Of a DNA stretch of 64,000 nucleotides, positions 1 to 8,430 are shown in pieces. The position numbers and the translations under genes were made by a program. Origin of the DNA: Bacillota bacterium (GTDB taxonomy: Bacteria; Eremiobacterota; SpSt-956; JAKJGF01); contig JAKPQU010000630.1 in the NCBI GenBank assembly GCA_029555925.1, forward strand, positions 1 through 64,000, given 5' to 3'. Numbering within the stretch: the stretch's first letter is position 1; each line of letters opens with the position of its first letter. The notes below the pieces were generated by a model. That model made no database searches. It was given only the letters and a program-made list of their open reading frames with translations, and was not told the DNA's origin.

Positions 1-140
1 AAGAACTGTTCTATGACCTGTTCCGGTCTCGCAGGAGACCATCTGTAGGAAGGAGTTACCTGGGTAGCCATAACTGGTACTAATGACATAAATAAAACAA
101 AAAATGCAACAGTGAAAATCATTATCTCTTTCTTTTTCAT
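1..140 (-). CDS. Partial secreted protein, N-terminus only
   Basis: An open frame enters from the left edge and begins at an ATG whose first base is at 140. The SD sequence GGAGG lies about ten bases upstream on the minus strand. The 46 visible residues begin MKKKEIMIFTVAFFVLF and continue to a plausible signal-peptidase site after VPVMA, so the product is probably exported. The rest lies outside the window and no family can be named. Confidence 0.6.
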   Translation of the reverse strand, partial: MKKKEIMIFTVAFFVLFMSLVPVMATQVTPSYRWSPARPEQVIEQF

Positions 141-354
141 CTGATTCTCACCTCCTTCCATGATAAATTTTTTCAATTTTCATTAATTTAATTTAAAGAT
201 TATTCTCCATGCAAATCTACTGTTCCTTCAAAATGCAAAAAAAATAGTGAAAGATATTTATAGTTTCTTGTATTTGAAGCAGGATTTTTTCAAAAAATAT
301 ATAAAATTATAGTTAATCTAATAGATTCGTAACAGGTGACAGGTCAAGAAAACA

Positions 355-2313
355 ATGGAAGGAGTGCTGAATTTGAATAATTTTACCTCTCTTTTTCAAC
401 CTTTAGAAGTAGGTGGATACTGGCTAAAAAATAGAATAACCATGGCTCCGATGTTAATGGGTTACGGTCATGTTGATGGTACTGTAACAGATCAGTGTGT
501 TGATTACTATGCAAGAAGAGCAAGAGGCGGAGCGTCTATGGTTGTCGTAGAAGCTACGCTGGTTAATTTAAAAGGAAGAACAAATCTGTCACAGCTCAGA
601 ATAGATAATAACAGTTTTCTTCCCGGATTAAGTAAACTTGCCAGAGCTATAAAAGATAATGGAGCTGTAGCAGTAATCCAGCTTCAGCACAGTGGAAGAG
701 TGGCAAATGTCGATGAACCTATATCTGCATCGGACCTCTCTATTGAAAGTACATCCGGTATAAATATCAAACCGAGAGCAATGTTAAAAATGGAAATAAA
801 TAATACAATAAGCTCCTTCAGTCAGGCAGCTCTAAGGGCAAAAATTGCAGGATTTGACATGATAGAACTGCACGGAGCTTTCGGTCATCTGCTGGCACAG
901 TTCCTTTCTTCAAAAACCAACAGGAGAGACGACGAATACGGAGGAACTCTGGAAAACAGAATGAGATTCCCCCTTGAAGTAGTAGAAAATATAAAAACAG
1001 TGACAGGTAAAAACTATCCTGTAGGCTATCAATTCCTTGCAGATGAACTTATGCCTGACGGCTTTAAACTTGAAGAGGCCAGAATATTCGCAAAACATCT
1101 TGTCAGAGCCGGTATAGCCTATCTGACTGTAACAGCAGGAAACTTCGAATCATGTATGGCAGGAGACGGGCTCTTTGCCATGAGATCGCCGGTGGAAAAT
1201 GTAGTTTATCTCGCAAAAGAAATAAAAGAAATAGTAAATATACCTGTTTTTGCATGCGGTAAAATTCCTGATGCAAAAAGTGCTGATATGATAATAGCAG
1301 AAGGCAAATCAGACGGAGTAGCACTGGGAAGGCCATTGCTGTGTGACCCTGATTTCCCTGAAAAAGCCAGAAAAGGCAAAGTCGAAGACATTATACACTG
1401 TATTTATTGCTGCGGCTGTATCGACCGGATAGAACGAAATCTGAAAGCCCTCTGTGATATAAATCCGGAAGTAGGAAGAGAGTCTTATCCATGTCCGGAA
1501 AAACCATTGAAATCAAGAAATGTATGGGTAATAGGAGGAGGACCTGCAGGTATGACTGCCGCAATTACTGCAGCCAGAAGAGGACATAAGGTTACTCTAT
1601 TCGACAGAGAGAAAAAACTGGGAGGAGATTTCCGGTATGCTGCCCTTGCACCGGGGAAAAAACCGGTAGAAGCTTTTCTTAATTACCTTACAGGACAGAT
1701 AAAAAAATCTGGAGTAAAAGTAAAAACAGGGAAAGAAGTCTCAGGGGAAGATATAAAAAAGGCAAAACCTGATGTTCTTATACTGGCAACAGGAGCTAAA
1801 TTTAAAATTCCTGATATACCTGGCTTAAAACAGAGTAAAGCACTGCTGGATATAAAAAAGGTTTTTCTGGAAGAAGAAAAACCGGGAAAAAATACACTCA
1901 TCATAGGAAGCAACAGCCTGGCCTGTGAATTAGCAGAATTTATTGCTTCAAGGAAAGGGCATGTTACAATAGCAGGGGAAGAAGAAGAATTTGCTTCAGA
2001 TATGGATTTAATGAACAGGGAAATGCTTATGCAGAAACTCAATGAATACGGTGTTAATATAAAGAGAAACAGTAAAATAGCCGGCATCTCAGGGAAACAT
2101 GCAATTATAGAAGATTATAAGGGACAGGGTAAACCGGAAGAAATTAAATTTGATTCTATCATATGCACTTTATCATACGAACCTGATTACTCTCTCTATA
2201 TGGCCATGAAAGATGAAATTGAAGATATATATATAACAGGTGATTCTGCCAGACCGGAAGGATTACGCCAGGCAGTTCATAGATCCTATCAAATAGGATT
2301 GAATATTATGTAA
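355..2313 (+). CDS. NADH:flavin oxidoreductase, 2,4-dienoyl-CoA reductase type
   Basis: The protein has the fused layout of the old-yellow-enzyme/2,4-dienoyl-CoA reductase family: an FMN TIM barrel (about residues 1-350), a cysteine cluster for a 4Fe-4S centre (CIYCCGC with a later CDINPEVG), then an FAD domain starting VWVIGGGPAGM near residue 388. The family reduces enoyl or enone substrates with NAD(P)H in the cytoplasm; the substrate here is unknown. A TTG at 373 is a better start than the ATG at 355, because GGAAGGAG sits 8 bases before it and the family normally begins close to xxLFxPLxxG. Oddities: the Cys spacing is one residue shorter than the usual CxxCxxxC, the Tyr after HGAxG is His (HGAFGH), and the second nucleotide-binding loop is degenerate (IIGSNSLACE). 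It stands alone, without fatty-acid genes nearby. Confidence 0.85.
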   Translation: MEGVLNLNNFTSLFQPLEVGGYWLKNRITMAPMLMGYGHVDGTVTDQCVDYYARRARGGASMVVVEATLVNLKGRTNLSQLRIDNNSFLPGLSKLARAIKDNGAVAVIQLQHSGRVANVDEPISASDLSIESTSGINIKPRAMLKMEINNTISSFSQAALRAKIAGFDMIELHGAFGHLLAQFLSSKTNRRDDEYGGTLENRMRFPLEVVENIKTVTGKNYPVGYQFLADELMPDGFKLEEARIFAKHLVRAGIAYLTVTAGNFESCMAGDGLFAMRSPVENVVYLAKEIKEIVNIPVFACGKIPDAKSADMIIAEGKSDGVALGRPLLCDPDFPEKARKGKVEDIIHCIYCCGCIDRIERNLKALCDINPEVGRESYPCPEKPLKSRNVWVIGGGPAGMTAAITAARRGHKVTLFDREKKLGGDFRYAALAPGKKPVEAFLNYLTGQIKKSGVKVKTGKEVSGEDIKKAKPDVLILATGAKFKIPDIPGLKQSKALLDIKKVFLEEEKPGKNTLIIGSNSLACELAEFIASRKGHVTIAGEEEEFASDMDLMNREMLMQKLNEYGVNIKRNSKIAGISGKHAIIEDYKGQGKPEEIKFDSIICTLSYEPDYSLYMAMKDEIEDIYITGDSARPEGLRQAVHRSYQIGLNIM

Positions 2314-2338
2314 ATTAATAAAGGATTTTTAAGATAAA

Positions 2339-2399
2339 GTGAAAAGTGAAAAGTGAAAAAAATCGGATTTTACATGCTTTTCACTGCTCACTTTTCACT
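2339..2399. repeat. Heptamer repeat hairpin (GTGAAAA type)
   Basis: Three tandem GTGAAAA-type heptamers face inverted copies (TTTTCAC, TGCTCAC) across a short spacer. The transcript could fold into a hairpin just after the flavoenzyme gene. No U-tract follows, so it is not a classical terminator. Confidence 0.7.
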
Positions 2400-2457
2400 A
2401 ATCAGATGCAATTGCCGGTAAAAATGAATCTAGCTATCGTAAAAAAACGCTATGTAA

Positions 2458-2486
2458 TTGACTTTAAAAAATATATTGTTTATAAT
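2458..2486 (+). promoter_or_regulatory. Sigma-70 type promoter for the kinase-receiver gene
   Basis: TTGACT at 2458-2463 and TATAAT at 2481-2486 are separated by exactly 17 bases. They lie about 30 bases before the start codon, with the SD AAAGGAG in between at 2504-2510. Confidence 0.75.
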
Positions 2487-2516
2487 TTTAAAAGTAAAAT
2501 TTAAAGGAGATAAATT

Positions 2517-5135
2517 ATGCTATGCGTGGAATGTTACCACGATAATCCGGAAGGGATAGCTTTTTGTGAAAAATGTGGTTATCCTCTTACGCCGCAGGAC
2601 AAGGAAGAATCCCCTACAACAGAGTTACTTGCAGATCGTTACAGGATCATATCTCCTCTTACGGAAGGAGGTATAGGCAGCGTTCATTTAGGGTATGATA
2701 TAAGACTGAACAAGGTATGTGCCATAAAAGAACTGTTCAAAAAAAGACTTGAAGAAATGTCTAAAATGGAATATGAAGCAAGTATAAATTTATTTAAAAA
2801 AGAAGTAGAATTACTTGCCAATCTCAGACATCCGAATATTCCATGTGTAACTGATTATTTTATAGAGAATGAACGTTATTACCTTGTGATGGATTATATA
2901 GACGGTAAAGATCTCGAATTAACTCTTGATGAAGAAGGGGCCATTTCTGAAAAGCAGGTTATTGAATGGGCCATACAGATCTGCAGAATTCTGGAATATT
3001 TACATGGTCAGTTTCCTCCCATTATCCATGGTGATATAAAGCCTGCAAATCTGATAATAAGGAAAACAGACGGAGCTATTATTCTGGTTGATTTTGGCTC
3101 CGCATCGGCAGCTACATCCAAAAAAACACTTGATACATCATATGGAACAGAGGGATATGCTGCACCTGAACAATATCTTGGTAAACTTGATGCCAGATGT
3201 GACATATATTCTCTCGGGGTAACACTTTACGAGCTTCTTACAGGTAATCTGCCGGAAATTGCTTTTGAATTTGGACCTCTTCGTGAAGCAAGGCCGGATC
3301 TACCCATATCGGAAGATATAGACAATATAGTAATTAAAGCTGTAAATTTCAAACCGGAATTAAGGTATGAGAGTGCAAAAAAGCTTAAACAGGATCTCCT
3401 TACAGCTTATAATAAAAAATATTCTTCCATAGTAAGCCAGTATAAAACAAATACTCTTATTATGGCTCATCCGGAAATGATAGTAACCAATAAAGAAGAG
3501 AAAAGAGCAATAAAGGTTATGGTTGTTGATGATGAAGAAACAATGAGGGATTCCCTTAGAGAAATTACCAATTATTTCAATGATATAAAACTCGTCGCAG
3601 AAGCTTCAAACGGTGAGGAAGCTCTTCAGATATTCTCAAATCTGAAAGAAAAACCTGATATAATACTGATGGATATAAACCTTCCTCAAATAAGCGGTAT
3701 AGAAGTAACACAGAAGCTTATGCCTCTTTGCCCTGACCTGAAAATTATCATGTTCTCAGCCTATCTGGATGAGCATAAATTCATTTCATCTTTTAACGCA
3801 GGAGCAACAGGGTATATATATAAAATAGGTACTTCATGGAAAGAACTGGAAGATTCTATAAGAAAAGCTTTTGACGGAGGACATCCTATTTCATCAAGTG
3901 CCAATTCATTATTCGTAGAGTTAATCAGAAGCAAAAAGATATCTGATACGATAACACCATACAGACCTGATAAAGAAGTTATTGAAATATCCGAAGTCAG
4001 TCATATAAAAGAAGAAGAAGAACTGGTTTTTCCTTCTAAAAAAATCACAGGGAAAGATGATCAGGAAAAAAACGAAGAAGTCCTGGAAGAGGTAATGGAT
4101 GATGAGTTTGAACATATTATCGAGGAAGAGATCATTGAAGTAAAGGAAGAAATAGTTGAACAGGAAGTAAATGAAGCAAAGGAAGAAATAATTGAACAGG
4201 AAGTAAATGAAGCAAAGGAAGAAATAATTGAGCAGGAAGTAATTGAAGCAAAGAAAGAAACATGTGAGAAAAGCGAAGCACCCGGAGAGGAAGCCCCGGC
4301 AAAAGCGGAGACTAAAGAAACCATCAATGGAACATTTGAAAGTGATTTTGCACATAAAACAGAAGTTAAAAGTGAATTTATAACGTCAACACTCTGTCCT
4401 CTCTGTAACATATCATCAAACAGGCCGGGAGCCAAATTCTGTAAAGAATGCGGGCAAAAACTAACAGGAGAAGAGCTTCTCTTGTCACAGCAACATCTTC
4501 AACTGACAGAAAAATTTCTCCAGTTTGATTCTCTAAATTCTCTTATTATAGAAATACAGCAGAATAAAGAACATCTTGATGAAAGCTTTTTTCAGTATCT
4601 GGACAAAAAAATGGAAATATTTTCTGCAAAAGAGAATTCTGAGTTTATCAATTCCCTGAGCTATCTGTACAAGATTATGGATAATCTCCACATAAGAAAA
4701 ACGGTTACAGTCGAGCCGGCAAAACCTGCTGTCACTACAATCAGGCCGATTGAAGAAACTGAAAAAGAAGAAAGCAGAAAAAAGAAAAAATTTGGCCCCG
4801 TAGATTCCGGTCGAATGAGGGCAGATTCCGGAAGATTAAAGAAAAAATCTGAGGATTCATGGAAACCTGCAAGAATCACCCCTGGTGATAGAGGCTCAAA
4901 AAGAATCTCTGCAGTAGAATATAGAAGATATGTAGAGATAATTCAGGCACTCAGGCAGATTATAAATACGAAATCTCCGGAATTTCTATATAATACTATT
5001 GAAGAAAAAAAAGAAGAACTGGATGAGAAATTCTCTACTGTTCTAAAAAGACAGATTGATTTTGCCATGGCAGAAAATGATAATGCTCAGGTAAAAGATT
5101 TAAAATATTTGCAAAAAGCCATAAGTAATCATTGA
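2517..5135 (+). CDS. Zinc-ribbon Ser/Thr kinase fused to receiver domain
   Basis: The order is: a zinc ribbon (C3, C6, C17, C20); a Hanks-type kinase (about 40-300) with a Gly loop (TEGGIGS), CAIKE lysine, HGDIKPAN catalytic loop, DFG and APEQ; a response-regulator receiver (about 331-455) with acidic pocket VVDDEE, phosphoacceptor D386 and the YK lysine; an acidic low-complexity linker; a second zinc ribbon near 626-650; and a helical tail. The HRD arginine is Gly, so the kinase is non-RD and may not depend on activation-loop phosphorylation. Joining a Ser/Thr kinase to a receiver suggests that a histidine kinase input controls Ser/Thr phosphorylation, or the reverse (inference). The linker contains a 36-bp tandem duplication. 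No transmembrane segment is visible, so it is probably cytoplasmic. The PP2C gene at 17.2 kb is a candidate antagonist. Confidence 0.9.
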   Translation: MLCVECYHDNPEGIAFCEKCGYPLTPQDKEESPTTELLADRYRIISPLTEGGIGSVHLGYDIRLNKVCAIKELFKKRLEEMSKMEYEASINLFKKEVELLANLRHPNIPCVTDYFIENERYYLVMDYIDGKDLELTLDEEGAISEKQVIEWAIQICRILEYLHGQFPPIIHGDIKPANLIIRKTDGAIILVDFGSASAATSKKTLDTSYGTEGYAAPEQYLGKLDARCDIYSLGVTLYELLTGNLPEIAFEFGPLREARPDLPISEDIDNIVIKAVNFKPELRYESAKKLKQDLLTAYNKKYSSIVSQYKTNTLIMAHPEMIVTNKEEKRAIKVMVVDDEETMRDSLREITNYFNDIKLVAEASNGEEALQIFSNLKEKPDIILMDINLPQISGIEVTQKLMPLCPDLKIIMFSAYLDEHKFISSFNAGATGYIYKIGTSWKELEDSIRKAFDGGHPISSSANSLFVELIRSKKISDTITPYRPDKEVIEISEVSHIKEEEELVFPSKKITGKDDQEKNEEVLEEVMDDEFEHIIEEEIIEVKEEIVEQEVNEAKEEIIEQEVNEAKEEIIEQEVIEAKKETCEKSEAPGEEAPAKAETKETINGTFESDFAHKTEVKSEFITSTLCPLCNISSNRPGAKFCKECGQKLTGEELLLSQQHLQLTEKFLQFDSLNSLIIEIQQNKEHLDESFFQYLDKKMEIFSAKENSEFINSLSYLYKIMDNLHIRKTVTVEPAKPAVTTIRPIEETEKEESRKKKKFGPVDSGRMRADSGRLKKKSEDSWKPARITPGDRGSKRISAVEYRRYVEIIQALRQIINTKSPEFLYNTIEEKKEELDEKFSTVLKRQIDFAMAENDNAQVKDLKYLQKAISNH
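4141..4252 (+). repeat. 36-bp tandem repeat inside the kinase linker
   Basis: About three copies of a 36-bp unit encode EEIIEQEVNEAK-type dodecapeptides in frame. The near identity of the copies points to recent slippage, and the peptide is likely a charged helical or disordered spacer. Confidence 0.75.
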
Positions 5136-5139
5136 GTAT

Positions 5140-5185
5140 CATGATACGTGATGCGTAATGCGTGATGTGTAATACGTGAAGGGAT
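5140..5185. repeat. GTRAYGC heptamer array
   Basis: Tandem 7-bp units (GTGATGC, GTAATGC, GTGATGT, GTAATAC) fill most of the gap between the kinase gene and the acyltransferase gene. Confidence 0.75.
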
Positions 5186-5230
5186 GACATAAAATTAATG
5201 CGTAACTCCTGATCAAAGCGAGTCATAATA

Positions 5231-5893
5231 ATGAAAAATATAATAATTTTTGGCGCCTCAGGTCATGGAAAAGTCATTATAGATATAGTGGAAAAAGAGC
5301 ATATTTATAATATTTCAGGATTAATTGATGACAATAAGAATTTACCTGTTGATTTTTCCGGCTACAAAATTCTGGGTACAGGTGATGATATACTTCATAT
5401 TATTAAAAAATACGATATTTACGGAGGAATAGTGGCCATAGGTGATAACTGGATAAGGTCTCTGGTAGTCAGAAAAATAAGAGACATATTACCTGATTTT
5501 GTCTTTGTCAATGCCATACACCCTTCTGCCCGGATTGCCCGCAATGTAATCACAGGAAAAGGATGTGTTGTTATGGCAGGAGCAGTAATAAACAGCGATA
5601 CCAGAACAGGGGATTTCTGTATTATAAATACCGGAGCTTCTGTTGATCATGATAATGTTATAGAAGATTACGCAAGTATTGCTCCAGGTGTAACTACGGG
5701 AGGAAATGTAAAAATAGGTTCTTTCAGTGCTATTTCTCTGGGAGCCAGTATTATTCATGGCATAACTGTAGGCGAACAGACCGTAGTAGGCGCAGGCTCA
5801 ACTGTATTAAAGGATCTGCCCTCTTATGTGGTGGCTTACGGCACTCCGGCACATGTTGTAAGAGGAAGAAAAGCGGGAGAGAAGTATCTGTAA
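5231..5893 (+). CDS. NeuD/PglD-like sugar O/N-acyltransferase
   Basis: At 220 residues this has the normal length of the NeuD/PglD family. A small N-terminal Rossmann-like domain (IIIFGASGHGKVIIDI) is followed from about residue 95 by a left-handed beta-helix of hexapeptide repeats (for example VITGKGCVVMAGAVI). The conserved His of VDHDN is the expected catalytic base. Such enzymes transfer an acetyl group from acetyl-CoA to a sugar or nucleotide sugar for surface glycans. The glycosyltransferases that follow support that role, though they lie on the other strand. The SD is weak and the gene is separated from its neighbours by repeat arrays. Confidence 0.88.
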   Translation: MKNIIIFGASGHGKVIIDIVEKEHIYNISGLIDDNKNLPVDFSGYKILGTGDDILHIIKKYDIYGGIVAIGDNWIRSLVVRKIRDILPDFVFVNAIHPSARIARNVITGKGCVVMAGAVINSDTRTGDFCIINTGASVDHDNVIEDYASIAPGVTTGGNVKIGSFSAISLGASIIHGITVGEQTVVGAGSTVLKDLPSYVVAYGTPAHVVRGRKAGEKYL

Positions 5894-5990
5894 GTCGTGA
5901 AGAGTGAAAAGTGAAAAGCAGGGGCGTTTAATTAAACGCCCTGGGATTAAACACGCATCACACATTACGCATCACGCATCACGCATTACG
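5893..5990. repeat. Composite palindromic heptamer element with central hairpin
   Basis: GTGAAAA-type heptamers run into a central palindrome (GGGCGTTTAATTAAACGCCC), followed by inverted heptamers (GCATCAC, GCATTAC). The arms face each other, so the element is a large imperfect inverted repeat. It begins at the stop of the acyltransferase gene and reaches the 3' end of the convergent YkgJ-like gene. Confidence 0.75.
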
Positions 5991-6486
5991 AATTCCCCTT
6001 CAAGAATTCCTCATATGAATAAACCATATCATAAAAAGGCAGGGCAAATGGCAAAAGACTTCCAAACGTTTTATCAGTATATATTTTAACAGTTTTTTTC
6101 AAAAAGCACCTGTCAGGTATAAGGTTAAGTCTTCCATCTTTTATAAAATACCCGAAGGTTCTGCATGATAATGGTCTTGCTGGATAAATGTTACAATTTT
6201 TCTCTGTAAAATTATAAAAAGGACAGGTATTATAGAGGAGTTTAGCAGTGGAAGTGTCTCTGACTTTACTCACGTAATCTTTAAATCTATCCAGTTCTTC
6301 AGGAGATCTTCCAGAATTAATAAGATATTCTTTCATATAATCATATTCCAGGGCAGTTGCACCCTGAGATGCTGAAGAAGTACAGCACATATTACAGCCA
6401 TTACAGGGATTCTCGCTGTGTACCGGCAAATGACTGTCCACCTCTTTATAAATCATTTCTATTTGATTGTAAAATAAAGACTCCAT
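5986..6486 (-). CDS. YkgJ family cysteine-cluster protein
   Basis: This is a 166-residue protein with the CNGCNMCC cluster near residue 28 and a second group of cysteines (CPFY..., CNIYPARPLSCRTFGYF). That pattern is typical of the YkgJ/zinc- or iron-chelating family. The biochemical role of the family is poorly defined; metal binding is the only safe statement. The start is the ATG at 6486, with AGGAG about 12 bases upstream. The last few codons run into the heptamer array. A repeat element separates it from the GT2 gene upstream, so cotranscription is uncertain. Confidence 0.8.
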   Translation of the reverse strand: MESLFYNQIEMIYKEVDSHLPVHSENPCNGCNMCCTSSASQGATALEYDYMKEYLINSGRSPEELDRFKDYVSKVRDTSTAKLLYNTCPFYNFTEKNCNIYPARPLSCRTFGYFIKDGRLNLIPDRCFLKKTVKIYTDKTFGSLLPFALPFYDMVYSYEEFLKGNS

Positions 6487-6510
6487 ATCATGTGTTCAAC
6501 TCCTGTGATT

Positions 6511-6610
6511 GTTACGTGACGCGTTATAATCGTGACGCGTGATGCGTATTTTCACCGGAACCGGGCGAACACGGTCGCCCCTGCTCTTCACTTCTCACGA
6601 CTCACGACTC
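6511..6610. repeat. Composite heptamer element with GGGCGAACAC hairpin
   Basis: GTGACGC-type heptamers containing TATAATCGTGACG are followed by a G+C-rich palindrome (ACCGGGCGAACAC...GGTCGCCCCTGC) and inverted CACGACT heptamers. A close relative of the central palindrome occurs near 33.2 kb. Confidence 0.75.
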
Positions 6611-8430
6611 TAAATTCTGAGAGAAAAATCTTCCCTTTCAAGTGTAAGATTCCTGTTATAATAAGGATCTCCTTTTTCCATAAAAAATTTCCATTTTTGG
6701 TGAAATAATTCTACTTCTCTGAAGAATCTCTTTTGCTTTTCCGGAGTATCTTCATAGCCTCTTGTCTTTGATTCATAATGATATAGTTCCGCATATGGCG
6801 TCCATACAATTAAATAACCTTTTTCCCTTAATTTAAGACACAGATCTATATCACCGAAGGAAAGAATGTAGTTTTCATCAAAACCTCTTACTTCATTAAA
6901 AACATCATGTCTCATCATAAGACATGCGGCGGTAACGGCACTTACATTCTGTATTACCTTCAGCCTTCCCCCGTAACCGGCGAAATCTCTGTATAAGCCC
7001 TTATGAGAATGGCCTGCCACATCACCTATACCAAGAATTACCCCTCCGTGCTGAATCGTTCCGTCGGGAAAATATAATTTACCTCCTGCAGCACCTACGT
7101 CTTTCCTTATGACATGTTCGGCCAGGCACATAAAACAGTCACTGTTTATAATCTCTGTATCATTATTTAGAAATAAAAGCAACTCACCTGCCGCTTCCTT
7201 TGCAGCAAAATTATTTACGGCAGAATAATTAAAAGGCTTATTCCATGTAATAATTTTTATATATGCTCTTTCTTTCAGTTCTTCATAAAGAAGAAAAGTT
7301 TTATCTTCCCTGCTGTTATTTTCGATTATTACTATTTCAATATTTTTATATTCCGATTTTTCAGTTATCGAATTTATACATCTGGAGAGATCTTCGGAAT
7401 GATCGGAATTGGGAATAATAATAGATATCTTCGGATATTCTTTGATGGTGTACGTAACCCTGTAAGAGGTTAAAAAAAGGCCATCTTCTACAGTACCTTC
7501 CAGGTTGAGCCTCGTGAGATGTTCTTCCAGAGCTTTTCTGGAAGACTGCACTGCCAGAGGTTTAACAGTTAAATCTCCAGCAGTAGAATCTTTATGTATT
7601 CTCCAGTGATAGAGTATTTTCGGTATATGAATTATCTTTTTTGCCTGTTCTGATATTCTCAATATAAGATCATAATCCTGACTCCCCTCAAAACCTTCTC
7701 TGAAAGCTCCGGCTGACAGAAGAAGATCTTTTTTGAATATGGCAAAATGGGCAGGGTAATTATAACTCCTTAATGTATCGGGGGACCAGTCAGGCTTAAA
7801 ATAATGGTCCAATCTTGTGTGCCCTTTAATTTTATCCTCATCTGAATAGATGAAATCTGCGTCTCTGTTATGCTGCAATGTATGTACTACTTCAAAAAGG
7901 GCAAAAGGCGGTAACAGATCATCATGATCGAGAAGTGCTATAAAATCCCCTGTCGCCATGGATAGGGCTTCATTTGAATTGCCTGCTATTCCTCTGTTTT
8001 CAGACAAAAATTTTACCTTTATCCGTTTATCTTTTTTTTCATATGCTTCAAGTATTTCTTTTACATAAATTTCTCTGTCAGAACCGTCTGCAATACACAG
8101 TTCCCATTCGGAATAGGTCTGAGCCAGAACGGATTCAATCATGGCAACAAGAAAATTCCTATCCGTATTATATACAGGTGTAATAATACTTATTACAGGA
8201 TTATAGTCGAATTTTGTATATCTCTCTTTTTCCAGTTCTCTTTCATCAGGCTCATTTCTCTTTATCCATTCTTTATAAAGTTTCTCACTGTTTAATTCGA
8301 GTAACAGTTTCCCTTTTACTTTTCTTATAAAATCCTTTAAGCTGCGGGTCTTTATATAAAGGATTGATTTTTTTATATATGTCACAGGTTGAGTAATTAA
8401 CTTCACGTAAAAATCAGGTAAAATCTTCAT
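6610..8430 (-). CDS. Tandem GT2 glycosyltransferase
   Basis: The 606 residues contain two GT-A family 2 modules. The first (about 75-310) has ISIITPVYN and the DHDD metal-binding motif (LLDHDDLLPP). The second (about 330-570) has ISIIIPNSD, LLFLNNDTE and the acceptor-site region GFDENYILSFGDIDLCLKLREKGY. Tandem GT2 proteins of this type extend O-antigen, capsule or glycoprotein glycans from nucleotide sugars at the cytoplasmic face. The start overlaps the stop of the GT9 gene by 4 bases (ATGA), so the two are translationally coupled. No membrane segment is evident. Confidence 0.9.
   Translation of the reverse strand: MKILPDFYVKLITQPVTYIKKSILYIKTRSLKDFIRKVKGKLLLELNSEKLYKEWIKRNEPDERELEKERYTKFDYNPVISIITPVYNTDRNFLVAMIESVLAQTYSEWELCIADGSDREIYVKEILEAYEKKDKRIKVKFLSENRGIAGNSNEALSMATGDFIALLDHDDLLPPFALFEVVHTLQHNRDADFIYSDEDKIKGHTRLDHYFKPDWSPDTLRSYNYPAHFAIFKKDLLLSAGAFREGFEGSQDYDLILRISEQAKKIIHIPKILYHWRIHKDSTAGDLTVKPLAVQSSRKALEEHLTRLNLEGTVEDGLFLTSYRVTYTIKEYPKISIIIPNSDHSEDLSRCINSITEKSEYKNIEIVIIENNSREDKTFLLYEELKERAYIKIITWNKPFNYSAVNNFAAKEAAGELLLFLNNDTEIINSDCFMCLAEHVIRKDVGAAGGKLYFPDGTIQHGGVILGIGDVAGHSHKGLYRDFAGYGGRLKVIQNVSAVTAACLMMRHDVFNEVRGFDENYILSFGDIDLCLKLREKGYLIVWTPYAELYHYESKTRGYEDTPEKQKRFFREVELFHQKWKFFMEKGDPYYNRNLTLEREDFSLRI

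Noticed and set aside
4061..4435. Long antisense frames opposite the kinase linker
   Set aside because: Mirror translation of the Glu/Lys-rich repeat; Ser/Phe-rich low complexity, no SD, and the sense frame is clearly coding.
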